Source of the DNA: a virus
Virus record (IMG/VR): IMGVR_UViG_3300015371_001404
Location: 1 to 45,306 of that record
DNA: 45,306 nucleotides
Strand: one strand, 5' to 3'
This document shows positions 10,470-19,307 of this stretch, in pieces (positions within the stretch are counted from its first letter, which is position 1; the number at the start of each line of letters is the position of its first letter). Made by a program: the position numbers and the translations under genes. The notes beneath the pieces were generated by a model. The model was not told where the DNA came from. It saw only the letters and a list, made by a program, of their open reading frames with translations, and ran no database searches.

Positions 10470-10473
10470 CGCC

Positions 10474-10620
10474 ATGCCCTGGAAGAAGCTGGGTAAGGGG
10501 TACACCACCAAAGAGGGCGGGTTCATCACGAACCCGAAGCAGTACGAGGCGCTCCGCAAGGAGGGCATGTCCAAGGAGCGTGCTGCTCGCATCACCAACG
10601 CCAAGAGGAGGAAGAAGTAA
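10474..10620 (+). CDS. Small basic protein (48 aa)
   Basis: ATG at 10474, five bases after the previous stop; its TAA overlaps the next ATG by one base. The product is basic and ends KRRKK. It contains YEALRKEGMSKERAARITNA, a motif I know from small uncharacterised bacterial and phage proteins (YE-LR-EGxSKExAARIxN). The function is unknown; the strong positive charge would allow nucleic-acid or capsid-interior contact. Confidence 0.65.
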   Translation: MPWKKLGKGYTTKEGGFITNPKQYEALRKEGMSKERAARITNAKRRKK

Positions 10621-10835
10621 TGCCCAAGGTTCGACTGCTCGTGCCGCATGGCGAGCACGGCGCGGGTGCGGTGATCGATGTCGACGACGAGACCTTCGCC
10701 GCGCTTCGAGCGGATGGCAAGGCAGCGTCGGTGGCGGACGAGGAGGCAGCTGCCAAGGCGGCCCAGGAGGGCAACTACAGCGCTCGCACCACCCGCCCCG
10801 AGGAGTCAGCGGCCAAGGAAGAGAAGAAGAAGTAA
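10620..10835 (+). CDS. Small capsid-region protein sharing the DGKA module
   Basis: 71 aa. The ATG overlaps the upstream TAA and its own TAA overlaps the next ATG. The N-terminal half has beta-rich KVRLLVPHG and then DETFAALRADGKAASV, matching modules in the neighbours at 10050 and 10835. The C-terminus is a charged Glu/Lys tail. The function is not recognised; a small virion or head-completion accessory is likely from position. Confidence 0.65.
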   Translation: MPKVRLLVPHGEHGAGAVIDVDDETFAALRADGKAASVADEEAAAKAAQEGNYSARTTRPEESAAKEEKKK

Positions 10836-11029
10836 TGGCCAGGCTGCGCTTCCTGGCGACCGCTGCCGATCCGCGACCAGGCAAGGAGGGCACGGTCTAC
10901 GGCCCAGGCCACGAGACCGACTACGACGCCACCGACTACGACTTCATCAAGTCGCTGCTGGTCGATGGCAAGGCCGAGCTACTGGACGGTGTGCCTGAGA
11001 CCCTCTACGCACCACCCCAGCAGACGTGA
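10835..11029 (+). CDS. Small capsid-region protein sharing the DGKA module
   Basis: 64 aa from ATG 10835; the frame is open upstream to 10580, but the overlap with the preceding stop marks the start. The module DYDFIKSLLVDGKAELL parallels DEAFVRSLISEGKAALLG in the 10050 gene. Its stop overlaps the next GTG (GTGA). Probably a virion-associated protein; no specific role can be assigned. Confidence 0.65.
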   Translation: MARLRFLATAADPRPGKEGTVYGPGHETDYDATDYDFIKSLLVDGKAELLDGVPETLYAPPQQT

Positions 11030-11910
11030 TCACGCTCGCCCAGCTGGAGCAGGAGGTGGCCAGGCGCACTGGCCCCTTCTTCCAGGCGGCCCAGGACAGC
11101 GGTGTGCCGACCTCGTCGACCACGACGAGCGCCATCATGCCGACCCTGAAGTCGAACGCTCTGCTGGGCGGGCCCGAGAATCTGTGGCTGCTGCGGCGGG
11201 GTGTGTTGGTCGGTGGCGCCCCCACGCCGCAGCCCGTCCAGATCGTGGACCGCGAGCGGCTGGTCCAGTCCTTCGACGCCGGCGCGGGTCGCGTACTCGT
11301 CGACCGCAACTGGCGAGACCCGATGCAGCCCAGCGAGCTAGCCGACTTCAGCCACCTGTGCCCCAGCCAGGAGCTCCGGGCGGCGGTGCTCGCCGGGCTG
11401 CGCCGCTGCTTCTTCGACCAGCGCTTCGGGGCAGCTGTGACGAGCGCCTATGGCGACATGGACCTGACCTACCAGCAGCCGTGGGTCACCTCGCCCGGGC
11501 AGGTTGAGCGTGTCCAATATGGCTACACGAAGCCCATAGGCGAGGCCCCGTTCGAGGCGGTCATGCAGGACGGTCACGTCATGCTGAGCGGCTCCTGGGG
11601 TGCCTACGCCCCGTCCAGCGTGTGGGTGACAGCTGCTCGCCCGCACCTCACCTGGGTGAACGGTGCCGACTCGACGACGGGGCCAACCGACGATGATGAC
11701 CTGCTCTCCGTGGACCTCGACTACGCGGCGGCAGCTGGCCACATCGAGGCGTGGCACCTGTTCCCAGGGCGGATGTTCGCCGCAGCTGCGGGCAACTTGC
11801 AGGCGACCCAGGAGATGGCGGCGCGGGAGTTCACCCGCCAGGCGATGATCTGGGGGCCGAGCCCCAGCCGCTTCGTCGGCTTCTCCGAGGTGGTCAGCCT
11901 GCCGCTATGA
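11026..11910 (+). CDS. Putative head-tail connector/adaptor protein
   Basis: 294 aa, GTG at 11026 in a GTGA overlap. It starts [18 protein letters not shown], a helical opening like that of phage head-tail adaptor proteins. The rest is mixed alpha/beta and ends in a helix-rich segment ([14 protein letters not shown]). It sits after the capsid cluster and before the tail/fibre genes, where connectors are normally encoded. I cannot identify the family with certainty. Confidence 0.55.
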   Translation: MITLAQLEQEVARRTGPFFQAAQDSGVPTSSTTTSAIMPTLKSNALLGGPENLWLLRRGVLVGGAPTPQPVQIVDRERLVQSFDAGAGRVLVDRNWRDPMQPSELADFSHLCPSQELRAAVLAGLRRCFFDQRFGAAVTSAYGDMDLTYQQPWVTSPGQVERVQYGYTKPIGEAPFEAVMQDGHVMLSGSWGAYAPSSVWVTAARPHLTWVNGADSTTGPTDDDDLLSVDLDYAAAAGHIEAWHLFPGRMFAAAAGNLQATQEMAAREFTRQAMIWGPSPSRFVGFSEVVSLPL

Positions 11911-14156
11911 CCATCGTCAACTTCAACCCGGTCAGCACCGAGCCGCTGCCGCCGACATGGTCCCAGGGGCCGCCAGGGCCGGCAGGGCCTCCTGGCCCAA
12001 TCGGTCCCTCGGGGCCACCCGGCGAGGACGGTGACGAGGGCATCCAGGGCGTCCAGGGGCTCCAGGGTCCGCCAGGGCCACAGGGACCGATAGGCGCGAC
12101 CGGTCCCCAGGGCAGCCAGGGACCAGCCTCCACGGTGCCGGGGCCGCAGGGGCCGACCGGCGCAACGGGACCACAAGGGCCAACAGGACCAACGGGTGCC
12201 GACTCCACGGTCCCAGGCCCAGCGGGGCCAACGGGACCACAAGGAGCCACCGGTCCTCAGGGACCGCAGGGACTCACCGGGCCGCAGGGGCCGCAGGGCA
12301 ACACTGGCGCGACCGGGTCGCAGGGACCGCAGGGCGCGACTGGTCCGACCGGTAGCCAGGGACCACCCGGTCAGGGGGTGCCAGTCGGTGGTGGCGTGGG
12401 CCAGGTGCTCACCAAGGTCACTGCTGCCGACTACAACACTGCGTGGCAGACGCCTGCTGCCGGACTGACGATCCCGCTCAGCCAGAACCTGACGTGGGCT
12501 GCTGACAACACCTACGACATCGGTGCCAATGGATCGGGCAGGCCTGGCAACCTGTACGTGGCGAATGGCACCTACGTCAGGACCAATCTGGACGTGGGGT
12601 CAACCTCTGGCGGTCAGACGTATGGCGTCCGGCTGCGCCGCTGGAGCGACGGTGCGGTGATGCCGGTCGCTACCAATCCAGATAGCCAGGACACGCTGCA
12701 AATTGGCGGCGGCAACATCAACACTATGCGGCTGGCGACTGACGGTGGCCTGGTTGAGCAGCGAGGCGAATACAGCAATGTTCCGCAGACCCTTCGCATC
12801 TACAACACGTACACCTCAGCCAACGACTACGAGCGCGGAAAGCTGGGCTGGACTGCCAACCAACTCCAACTCAAGACGGAGAGCGCAGGGTCCGGAACTG
12901 CCCGCGCCGTAGCGGTCAACTCTGCTGAGCACCTGTACCTGAGTGCCTCAGTCCACACGTATGTGGACACCAATCTGCTCTATCTCAGGACGCAGGGCGG
13001 CCTGTACATGAGTATTGGTGGCACCTACTACTTCCAGGGCCTCAGCACAGGCTGGCATCCCTACACGGACAACACCGTAGACCTGGGCGTGTCGAACACC
13101 CGCTGGCGTGCGGTCTGGGCCGGATCAGTCAACGCCTCGGCGGGCGTCACGCTCACCGGCGGCAACCTGAACTTCAACCCGGACAACACCCTGGACATCG
13201 GACCGGCGGGCAACACGAGGCCACGGAACGTGTACCTGGGCGGCACCTTGAACGTCGGGCCGCTAAGCAATCTCGGTGTGCTGCGAACGTATACGAATAA
13301 CGCCACGTTTAGCCTGGAGGCTCCGGCCAGCTACCTGATGGCCGGGTCGAAGACTGGCAGCCACTGGTCTTGCAACACCTACTACGACGGGACCAACTGG
13401 CAGACCTGGGACACGGCGCAACCCAGCAGCACGCTCATCGTCCAGCCGGCTGCGCTCACCTGGCGCACCCAGGCGGCCAACGTGCCTGGCACCAGCACCG
13501 TTCGGTTCAGCGTTGACTCCAACGGCAGCGGCACGTTCGCTGGCAACCTGACCGCAGTCGGTAATTCGATAATTGTCGGCAACACGGCACAGTCCGTCGC
13601 CAACGGCGCTGACTGGCAGTCCACGGGGGCGTTGATTGCCGGCAACGGCTTCTTCTTCCTGGGCAGCGCCAAGGACTTGATGCTGCGCCGCGATTCGCCC
13701 AACAACGGGTGGTGGAACTTCAGCGGCATTGTCTCCTTCGGGAACCGGGTCAAGTTCCCTGACGGGGGCGTGGTCGGCTACCGGGGGCAGTACCAGGGCA
13801 ACCCGGTCGCATCGGGAACCACTAGTTGGTTCATCGCCGCGACCCTGGCGATCACTGCCCGTGGCCTGAGCGGCGACATTCTCATTGTCCATGCCAAGGC
13901 ACCGATTCGCCATTCGGCCAACAACGCCAATTTCCACATCGGGATATTTGTGGACGGTGGTCAGCAGACCTACACGATGTGCTGCGCTCCGGTCGCCAAC
14001 CTCCCGGTCGAGGCAACCGCGAGCTTCGCTGTGTCGGGGCTATCCCCTGGAGCGCACACCATCCAACTCCAGTTCTACGTGGTGACCACTGGCACGCTCA
14101 CGGTGGACACCGGCTCGTACACGTCGATCACTGCTTACGAAATCCTCGCCGGATAA
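11907..14156 (+). CDS. Collagen-like tail fibre
   Basis: 749 aa, ATG at 11907 in an ATGA overlap. Residues about 17-155 are almost uninterrupted collagen Gly-X-Y triplets ([19 protein letters not shown] and on). The remainder is beta-rich with repeated tail-fibre motifs of the type [30 protein letters not shown] and [18 protein letters not shown]. The last 110 residues resemble a jelly-roll tip. Collagen repeats trimerise, so this is probably a trimeric fibre contacting the host. The gene has no CAGCTG, unlike the rest of the genome, and more A/T-ending codons in its second half, hinting at recent acquisition. Confidence 0.88.
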   Translation: MTIVNFNPVSTEPLPPTWSQGPPGPAGPPGPIGPSGPPGEDGDEGIQGVQGLQGPPGPQGPIGATGPQGSQGPASTVPGPQGPTGATGPQGPTGPTGADSTVPGPAGPTGPQGATGPQGPQGLTGPQGPQGNTGATGSQGPQGATGPTGSQGPPGQGVPVGGGVGQVLTKVTAADYNTAWQTPAAGLTIPLSQNLTWAADNTYDIGANGSGRPGNLYVANGTYVRTNLDVGSTSGGQTYGVRLRRWSDGAVMPVATNPDSQDTLQIGGGNINTMRLATDGGLVEQRGEYSNVPQTLRIYNTYTSANDYERGKLGWTANQLQLKTESAGSGTARAVAVNSAEHLYLSASVHTYVDTNLLYLRTQGGLYMSIGGTYYFQGLSTGWHPYTDNTVDLGVSNTRWRAVWAGSVNASAGVTLTGGNLNFNPDNTLDIGPAGNTRPRNVYLGGTLNVGPLSNLGVLRTYTNNATFSLEAPASYLMAGSKTGSHWSCNTYYDGTNWQTWDTAQPSSTLIVQPAALTWRTQAANVPGTSTVRFSVDSNGSGTFAGNLTAVGNSIIVGNTAQSVANGADWQSTGALIAGNGFFFLGSAKDLMLRRDSPNNGWWNFSGIVSFGNRVKFPDGGVVGYRGQYQGNPVASGTTSWFIAATLAITARGLSGDILIVHAKAPIRHSANNANFHIGIFVDGGQQTYTMCCAPVANLPVEATASFAVSGLSPGAHTIQLQFYVVTTGTLTVDTGSYTSITAYEILAG

Positions 14157-14165
14157 GGAGAAGCC

Positions 14166-14450
14166 ATGACCGTTCCTCAAGACCCCACGCCACCAGCAGT
14201 TGTCGGCTCGGCTCCGTTGAACGCCCAGGAGGTCAACAACCTCGTCGGTGCTCACCTCCGCAAGTTCGTGGACGTGAAGAACACGATCAATCAGGACCGG
14301 GACTGGCTCGCGGCCATCGACCTGAAGCTGGCTCCCTACTACTTCACGGACGAGCAGGAGACACTCATCAAGTCTGCGGTGCTCGGCCTCGACACCGACC
14401 TCGACACCATCGACATGACCTTCATCACCCGTCTGATCGGGATGTACTGA
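14166..14450 (+). CDS. Hypothetical small protein after the fibre
   Basis: 94 aa, ATG at 14166 with AGGAG upstream. It is mostly helical with no cysteines or recognisable motif. Its stop overlaps the next ATG by one base (TGATG). It also lacks CAGCTG, so it may have travelled with the fibre gene as a chaperone or linker. The function is unknown. Confidence 0.65.
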   Translation: MTVPQDPTPPAVVGSAPLNAQEVNNLVGAHLRKFVDVKNTINQDRDWLAAIDLKLAPYYFTDEQETLIKSAVLGLDTDLDTIDMTFITRLIGMY

Positions 14451-14743
14451 TGAGGCGCATCCCGATGCGCGAGGTTCCTGGCGACGCCCCCATCGAGGTG
14501 CTGCGCTACTCCGAGGTGCTGCGCGAGGTGATCCGCCGCCCGCTCAACCCGCAGCAGGGGGCGACCATCGAGGAGATTCGCCAGTCGGTGCGGGTGCTCG
14601 ATGCGCTCGATGCGGCCAACGGCACCCTGGAGCTAGAGGACGCCGACTACGAGCACCTGAAGGCAAAGACGCTGGCCATGCCGTGGAACGTGATTGACCG
14701 CCGCCTGGTGCAGCTGGTCGACGAGGTGCTCGGGGCCGAGTGA
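14450..14743 (+). CDS. Hypothetical tail-region protein
   Basis: 97 aa from ATG 14450, set by the TGATG overlap; the frame is open further upstream to 13826 but only antiparallel to real fibre coding there. It is helical and acidic, with LELEDADYEHLKAKTLAMPW near the C-terminal third. I recall similar small proteins near phage tail genes, without a known function. Its stop overlaps the next GTG start. Confidence 0.65.
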   Translation: MRRIPMREVPGDAPIEVLRYSEVLREVIRRPLNPQQGATIEEIRQSVRVLDALDAANGTLELEDADYEHLKAKTLAMPWNVIDRRLVQLVDEVLGAE

Positions 14744-16785
14744 GTCTGCTCTCCTCGCGCCGACGCCCCTGGCCCTACCACATGCGGCTGGGCTCGATCC
14801 TGGGCTCACCCACCGACCGCATGGGGCTGATGCTCCTGGCCCAGCAGACCGGGATTCTGGTCGGGCGCAAGCAGCAGATGCTCGATGCTGTGGTGCCGAG
14901 CGTTCAGGAGTACGGCTCGTCGCCGGTGTACCGCGAGCGGACCTGGGCGTTCCCACCGACCGGCGGCTATGGCGAGCGGGTCCAGAGCAGCTGGGGAGAC
15001 CATCGCTACTACTACGGCATGGACATTCAGGTGAGCGGTGGGCTGTTCGGCAAGGGTCCGCTGCTGCACCCGACCGCTCCGACCACGGTAGCTGGCGGGG
15101 TCGTGACCAAATTCATCGATGGCTACAACACCGCGAGCAACACGCTGACGCAGTTCATCCTGGCAGGCACGAGGGTCTACCGTCGCAGTGACGACACCAA
15201 TGCTGGGCAGACTGTCGATAAGGGCGACTTTGCTACCGCGCTGACTGATGGCGCGGTGTTCCAGGGCGGGTTCTCGGGGGCGGCGAAGAGCCTGTACGTG
15301 ACAACCGCCGGCGCGGTGTGGGAGCGGACGCCGACTGGCACATGGACGAACTGTGCCCTGCCATCAGGCTTCTCTGCGTATCGCCTGGAGGTGGTCGGCA
15401 CCGAGCTATGGGCAGCTGACACCGTCAACAGCGTTATCCGCAAAGTGACCTCGGACCCCAAGGTCGCGGGCAACTGGAGCGGGCCGTTTTTCATCGGTGA
15501 CCCCAGCGTCCCGATCAGCGCGATACGCCAGAGCGGCAACCAGCTGTGCATCTTCAAGCAGGACGGGTCGATCTTCACGCTCAACAGCGATGGGTCCTCG
15601 AACGACCTGTTTCCAGGGGCCGCCGGCACACCGTCAGCGGACAACGGGCTGCGGACCCAGGCGTGGCTCGGCTCGCTGTGGATTCCCAGCCCGACCACCC
15701 TGTACCGCCTGGACATGCCAGGGGCGCAGCTGGAGCCGGTTGGCCCAGGCAAGTACCTCGACAACGCATCACCCGTTCGGGGTGAGGCGCGGGTGTTCTG
15801 CGGCTGGTCGGGCTATCAGGGCTTCCTGGCCATCTACAACCCGACGACGCTGACCAGCTACCTGCTGAGCTACGGCAGCTGGGAGCCCAAGCAGGCCGAG
15901 GGCGGCGAATCAACCGTCGTCTTCGACGACCAGTTCGACGGGTGCCTCGCCCACTGGCCCAACAAGAAGGTCACGGCCATGTCGGTCAGCGGCGCGAGCG
16001 GCACCGACCGGCTGTACATCGGCCTGGACGATGGGACGTGGACGTGGTTCAAGCTGACTCGCAACCCGCTGGCAGCTGACTCGGGGGCCGAGTTCAACCT
16101 GGGACCAGCTGAGATCGTCTGGCCGCTGCACCACGCTGGCTTCGAGGCCGACCTGAAGCACTGGATGGGCTTCTCACTGTTCGGCCCGGTGCTGCGAGTG
16201 GGCGACGAGGCGACCCTCAGCTATCGGATCATGGCATCAGCTGGAGCACCGCCCACCGACCCGACCGGCAACTGGCTGCTCCTGGGCGAGTTCACTGCCA
16301 ACGGCCAGAGAATCGCGGCCCCGTCGAACCTGGCTGGCAACGCCATCAGCCTGAAGCTGGGGCTCAGCAATCAGGACAGCACCACCACGCCGGTGATCGA
16401 CACCCTGGCCATCCACGAGCGGGTGGTGCCGGCGTTCAAGCGCGACTTTCAGGGCACCGTGGACGGGCGCAGCGTCATCAGCCGCCTGGACGGGGCGGCC
16501 TACCGCCCCAACTCCGAGCAGGTCCACAAGCTGATGATGGACGCAGCTGCCCAGCCAGGCAGCCACGCGATAGAGCTACCCGACGAGACCGTGAGCGAGA
16601 TTGCATTCTTCGACTACTCGGAGCGGCTGCTGCCGATGCAGGCCGGCGGCGGGCACAGCTGGCTGATCGACTTCTCGGCCACGCAGTTCCGACTGCTGAC
16701 CATCTACGGGACGATCAAACGCACCAGGGGCACGCGGATCGGTGACCTGCGTGGCTACGCAATCGGGAGCCTGAAGTACCTATGA
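14740..16785 (+). CDS. Beta-propeller-like tail protein (nozzle/hub candidate)
   Basis: 681 aa, GTG at 14740 in a GTGA overlap. After a basic N-terminus, residues about 60-450 show repeated strand-turn patterns with Trp/Tyr and Asp at blade ends (AAKSLYVTTAGAVWER, GNQLCIFKQDGSIFTLN, TDRLYIGLDDGTWTWF), as in beta-propellers. The C-terminal part is beta-sandwich-like. Short-tailed phages use propeller-type nozzle proteins (as in T7 gp12), so a tail tube/nozzle role is plausible but inferred. Confidence 0.65.
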   Translation: MSLLSSRRRPWPYHMRLGSILGSPTDRMGLMLLAQQTGILVGRKQQMLDAVVPSVQEYGSSPVYRERTWAFPPTGGYGERVQSSWGDHRYYYGMDIQVSGGLFGKGPLLHPTAPTTVAGGVVTKFIDGYNTASNTLTQFILAGTRVYRRSDDTNAGQTVDKGDFATALTDGAVFQGGFSGAAKSLYVTTAGAVWERTPTGTWTNCALPSGFSAYRLEVVGTELWAADTVNSVIRKVTSDPKVAGNWSGPFFIGDPSVPISAIRQSGNQLCIFKQDGSIFTLNSDGSSNDLFPGAAGTPSADNGLRTQAWLGSLWIPSPTTLYRLDMPGAQLEPVGPGKYLDNASPVRGEARVFCGWSGYQGFLAIYNPTTLTSYLLSYGSWEPKQAEGGESTVVFDDQFDGCLAHWPNKKVTAMSVSGASGTDRLYIGLDDGTWTWFKLTRNPLAADSGAEFNLGPAEIVWPLHHAGFEADLKHWMGFSLFGPVLRVGDEATLSYRIMASAGAPPTDPTGNWLLLGEFTANGQRIAAPSNLAGNAISLKLGLSNQDSTTTPVIDTLAIHERVVPAFKRDFQGTVDGRSVISRLDGAAYRPNSEQVHKLMMDAAAQPGSHAIELPDETVSEIAFFDYSERLLPMQAGGGHSWLIDFSATQFRLLTIYGTIKRTRGTRIGDLRGYAIGSLKYL

Positions 16786-17372
16786 GCACACTTACCTCCG
16801 AGTTGAACCTGATCAAGGCCGAGGACGACGACGACAACGCCGACTACCTCGTCACCGACCTGGCCAGCAGCCTGAACATCCTTGACGGGATGTTCAACGC
16901 CACCTCGGGGCACAGCCACGGTGGGGCCCACCAGGGTGGCGTGCTCGGGCCCAACGCCTTCCCCGACAACAGCATCCCTGGGGCCAAGCTGACCGACCTG
17001 TCGGTCTACGCCGCGAAGATTGCCGACGCCACCATCACGAAGGCGAAGCTGGTCGCGAGCATCATCGAAGACCTGTTCGCGGGTGCGTTCGTCAACGTCG
17101 GCACTGCCTACACCGTGGTCGCGCCGGTGATGTTCGTGTTCTGCAACGGCACCTTCACGGTCACCCTGCCCCAGGCGTCGGTGACCAATCGACCCATCAC
17201 CGTGGCCAACGCCGGCGGCTCGGGCCAGACCACGATTGCTTCAGCCGGTGGCAGCGCCATCGTCGGCGGCAGCTTCGACGTGAACACGGGCACGGTGCTC
17301 ACAGGCAAGATCAACGCTGGCGACAGCATCACGTTCAAGTCGGACGGTGGCAACACCTGGCGGGCCGTATGA
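16782..17372 (+). CDS. Tail fibre/appendage protein
   Basis: 196 aa, ATG at 16782 in an ATGA overlap. The SGHSHGGAHQGG motif near residue 45, followed by short repeats of the type IPGAKLTDLSVYAAKIADATI, is the signature I associate with phage fibre shafts. The C-terminal half is beta-rich with Gly and Thr, a likely trimeric tip. It belongs to the fibre cluster 16782-18034. Confidence 0.75.
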   Translation: MSTLTSELNLIKAEDDDDNADYLVTDLASSLNILDGMFNATSGHSHGGAHQGGVLGPNAFPDNSIPGAKLTDLSVYAAKIADATITKAKLVASIIEDLFAGAFVNVGTAYTVVAPVMFVFCNGTFTVTLPQASVTNRPITVANAGGSGQTTIASAGGSAIVGGSFDVNTGTVLTGKINAGDSITFKSDGGNTWRAV

Positions 17373-18034
17373 CCTACCTGCTCTCAGCTGCCAACGCTGC
17401 TGCAACGTGGAAGGGCCGCGCTGACCAGGCGTGGGGCTCCAGTCGTCAGTGGAATCTCAACAGCAGTTTTGAGTCCGACCTCGCGGCCATGACCACCGAC
17501 CGCAACACCTGGCAGAGTCGGGCAAACCAGGCTTGGGGTCAGAATCGCAGTTGGTCGAGCGGCCCGAGTTTTGAGAGCCAGGCGTGGTCGGGCGGTGCCT
17601 ACAACAACGGCCAGCTGTGGTCGACCATGTACAACAACCTGCTCGCCGGGCTGAACAGCCCAGACGGGTTGCAGACCGCTGCCTACGCCATCAGCCACAA
17701 CGCGGGCGGCACCGAGATACAGATTGGCACCTTCACGTTCGGGCGCAGCGGCCACTTCTACGTGGCCGTGGTGGCCAGCCTGTCGGGCACCCCGAATCAG
17801 AACAACGCCACCTCGACGCTGCGCCTGGCTGGGGCCCTGGTCACCTCGCAGACCGCCAACGTCGGCGCGGCCTCGGGCGCTCGCAACTGGTGGCACGGCT
17901 ACCAGGCCGAGGCCGACGTGTCAGCTGGCCAGACGGTCAGCGTCTTCTACAACGCCTTCGCCACGGGCAACCCGACCTCGGGAACGTGCAACTTCCAGGC
18001 GCACTTCGTGCCAACCAGCGCTAACCACAACTGA
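17369..18034 (+). CDS. Tail fibre-like protein with Trp repeats
   Basis: 221 aa, ATG at 17369 in an ATGA overlap. The N-terminus has at least two tandem units of about 34 residues: TWKGRADQAWG with SSFES, then TWQSRANQAWG with PSFES. From residue about 95 it is a beta-sandwich typical of fibre tips (GTFTFGRSGHFYVAVVASLSG). It is probably a receptor-binding appendage; the repeats may mediate attachment to the tail. Confidence 0.7.
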   Translation: MTYLLSAANAAATWKGRADQAWGSSRQWNLNSSFESDLAAMTTDRNTWQSRANQAWGQNRSWSSGPSFESQAWSGGAYNNGQLWSTMYNNLLAGLNSPDGLQTAAYAISHNAGGTEIQIGTFTFGRSGHFYVAVVASLSGTPNQNNATSTLRLAGALVTSQTANVGAASGARNWWHGYQAEADVSAGQTVSVFYNAFATGNPTSGTCNFQAHFVPTSANHN

Positions 18035-18044
18035 GGAGGCAGCA

Positions 18045-18230
18045 ATGGACGTGACCTACAACATCGGCCCAGGCGTCCAGCAAGCGATGGCTGACGCGGG
18101 CGACGAGCCGAGGTCCGACGAGCAGTTCGTCATACTCGAACCGGGACATAAGATAAGCCAGACCTTTGGGCGGGACGCTGTCTACTACTACATAGAGGAG
18201 GACAACGCCACCCGGCGATGTCCCTTTTGA
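18045..18230 (+). CDS. Lysin, N-terminal reading frame
   Basis: 61 aa from ATG 18045 with GAGGAGG upstream. It begins YNIGPGVQQAMADAGDEP, an N-terminal segment I associate with phage lysin-like or virion hydrolase proteins. It ends at the TGA at 18228, in the string CCC TTT TGA G. Shifting +1 at TTT enters the next frame, which is open from 18196 and continues into the peptidase domain. The two frames together give a coherent 225-aa protein. A programmed shift, a recent indel and two separate genes are all possible. Confidence 0.65.
   Translation: MDVTYNIGPGVQQAMADAGDEPRSDEQFVILEPGHKISQTFGRDAVYYYIEEDNATRRCPF
18222..18230 (+). other. Candidate +1 frameshift site (CCC TTT TGA)
   Basis: The zero frame reads TGT CCC TTT TGA. 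The P-site TTT codon can re-pair one base downstream on TTT because four T residues follow one another. Translation would then resume at GAG GTA GCA in the frame of the downstream ORF. This parallels the RF2 gene (CTT TGA) and other phage +1 shifts near CCC or a stop codon. No close Shine-Dalgarno-like stimulator is obvious; a GAGGAGG lies about 25 nt upstream. Confidence 0.4.
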
Positions 18231-18282
18231 GGTAGCAGCGCCGCCCGACGACTCGATTGACTGGGACGCCAGCTACCCCCAG

Positions 18283-18723
18283 GTGCCCCAGGTCTATTCG
18301 TGGACCTGCTCAGCCTGCTCACTCGATTGGTTGATGAAATCGGCTGCCCTCGACATGGGCTCGGGCAACGTCTACGTCGACCGCTACGAGACCGTCGACA
18401 TGATCGGCTACCCCAACAACATCAACCCGGCGGTGGGGCTGATGGACGCCTCGGGCTCAGCGCTTCGAGCCGTGCTCAGCAATTACGACCAGCCCACCGA
18501 GCAGGCGTGGCTGGGCTTCGATGCCGTGTATGCGCTGGCCCAGGAGACCACGGGCATCATGTCTGGGGCCAGCTGGTATCACTGGGTCGGCATCCGGGGA
18601 GTCCAGGGCGATGCTCTGTGGCTGAGCAATTCGGCTCCCGGTTACAAGGGTATCTACGACATCCTCACCCGTGAGGACTTTTCCCGACTGGGCGGCTTCA
18701 GTGTCGTCTGGCTGAGCATGTAG
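18283..18723 (+). CDS. Lysin, C-terminal Cys-peptidase frame
   Basis: 146 aa if a GTG at 18283 is used, but the frame is open from 18196 and that GTG lacks a ribosome site. The text suits a C39/papain-like cysteine peptidase. A candidate nucleophile is in YSWTCSACSLDWL, the His is in SWYHWVGIRG, and DALWLSNSAPGYKG follows with a conserved-looking Asp/Asn. It ends LGGFSVVWLSM. It is followed at once by small membrane proteins, as in a lysis cassette. It is most likely expressed as the second part of the 18045 gene by a +1 shift. Confidence 0.7.
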   Translation: MPQVYSWTCSACSLDWLMKSAALDMGSGNVYVDRYETVDMIGYPNNINPAVGLMDASGSALRAVLSNYDQPTEQAWLGFDAVYALAQETTGIMSGASWYHWVGIRGVQGDALWLSNSAPGYKGIYDILTREDFSRLGGFSVVWLSM

Positions 18724-18732
18724 GGAGGACTC

Positions 18733-18882
18733 ATGCACGAAGCCTTCATCATCGTTGCCGTGATCCTGTTCGTTCTGGACGCCATTCTGTACTGGACGCC
18801 GAATGCGCCATGGGGAGGTCGGCTCCTGCCGCTCGGCCTGGCGTTCTTCGCGGCATCCTTCCTGTCAGCAGTCGCACGCTGA
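18733..18882 (+). CDS. Small membrane protein, holin candidate
   Basis: 49 aa, ATG at 18733 with GGGAGGA upstream, ten bases after the lysin stop. It has two hydrophobic segments (AFIIVAVILFVLDAILYW and LLPLGLAFFAASFLSAV) joined by a short turn containing PNAPWGG. A two-span hairpin of this size next to a lysin is a typical small holin. The assignment rests on topology and position. Confidence 0.6.
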   Translation: MHEAFIIVAVILFVLDAILYWTPNAPWGGRLLPLGLAFFAASFLSAVAR

Positions 18883-18892
18883 GAGGTCAGCC

Positions 18893-19114
18893 GTGCTGGT
18901 CGAACCGTCCAGTTCTCCCGAGCCCACGTCGGTCTCGATCACTCGGCTGGTCTGCCTCACCCTGGTCGTCCTGGCTGTGCTGATCGGCGGCGGCCTATTG
19001 CTGCTGCTGCGGCCCGAGTATTCCAGTGTCGCCATCGCACTGATCGGCGTGGTGGTGGGTGCCTCGTTCGGACTGGTCTCGGCTGCCCGGCCTCGGCCCA
19101 GCCAGGGCAAGTGA
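18893..19114 (+). CDS. Second small membrane protein, holin/antiholin candidate
   Basis: 73 aa, GTG at 18893 with a weak GAGAGG upstream. After a short polar Ser/Pro/Glu N-terminus there are two transmembrane segments (LVCLTLVVLAVLIGGGLLLL and VAIALIGVVVGASFGLVSAA) and a basic C-terminus. It ends the late + strand operon. It probably works with the preceding gene in lysis. Confidence 0.6.
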   Translation: MLVEPSSSPEPTSVSITRLVCLTLVVLAVLIGGGLLLLLRPEYSSVAIALIGVVVGASFGLVSAARPRPSQGK

Positions 19115-19307
19115 CCTGATTTTGTGCGCTTGATTGTTAGCTACAGGGAGGCTTTTGTATGCATAGGGACGAGTCAGGAGGAGTAGGGTTTGAGATCAGA
19201 ATGGGAGGCCGAGATTGGATGCCTCTGTCCCAGAGGGAGGGTGAAAACAGGCCCTTTTGATCTCAGCTGACCCCCCAAAACAGGCGATTGTTCGCAGCTT
19301 TGTGAGC
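19115..19307. other. Intergenic gap between convergent blocks
   Basis: This separates the end of the late + strand operon from the end of the - strand regulatory block, so transcription stops are expected. I see a small hairpin (stem CCTCTG/CAGAGG, 19222-19236) without a T tract, and two TGAGATCA/TGATCTCA octamers (near 19190 and 19257). No convincing Rho-independent terminator is visible. Confidence 0.4.
19159..19260 (+). CDS. Possible 33-aa ORF in the intergenic gap
   Basis: ATG at 19159 is preceded by AGGGAGG at a spacing of 7, an excellent ribosome site in an otherwise non-coding gap. The 33-aa product (start MHRDESGGVGFEIRMGGRDW) has no known motif. The gap also contains a short hairpin and lies between convergent blocks, so the ORF could be fortuitous. 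Confidence 0.3.
   Translation: MHRDESGGVGFEIRMGGRDWMPLSQREGENRPF

Noticed and set aside
11950-12380. CRISPR-like or satellite repeat
   Set aside because: The repetitiveness is the 9-nt periodicity of collagen Gly-X-Y codons, not a direct-repeat array with spacers. I saw no CRISPR array anywhere in the window.
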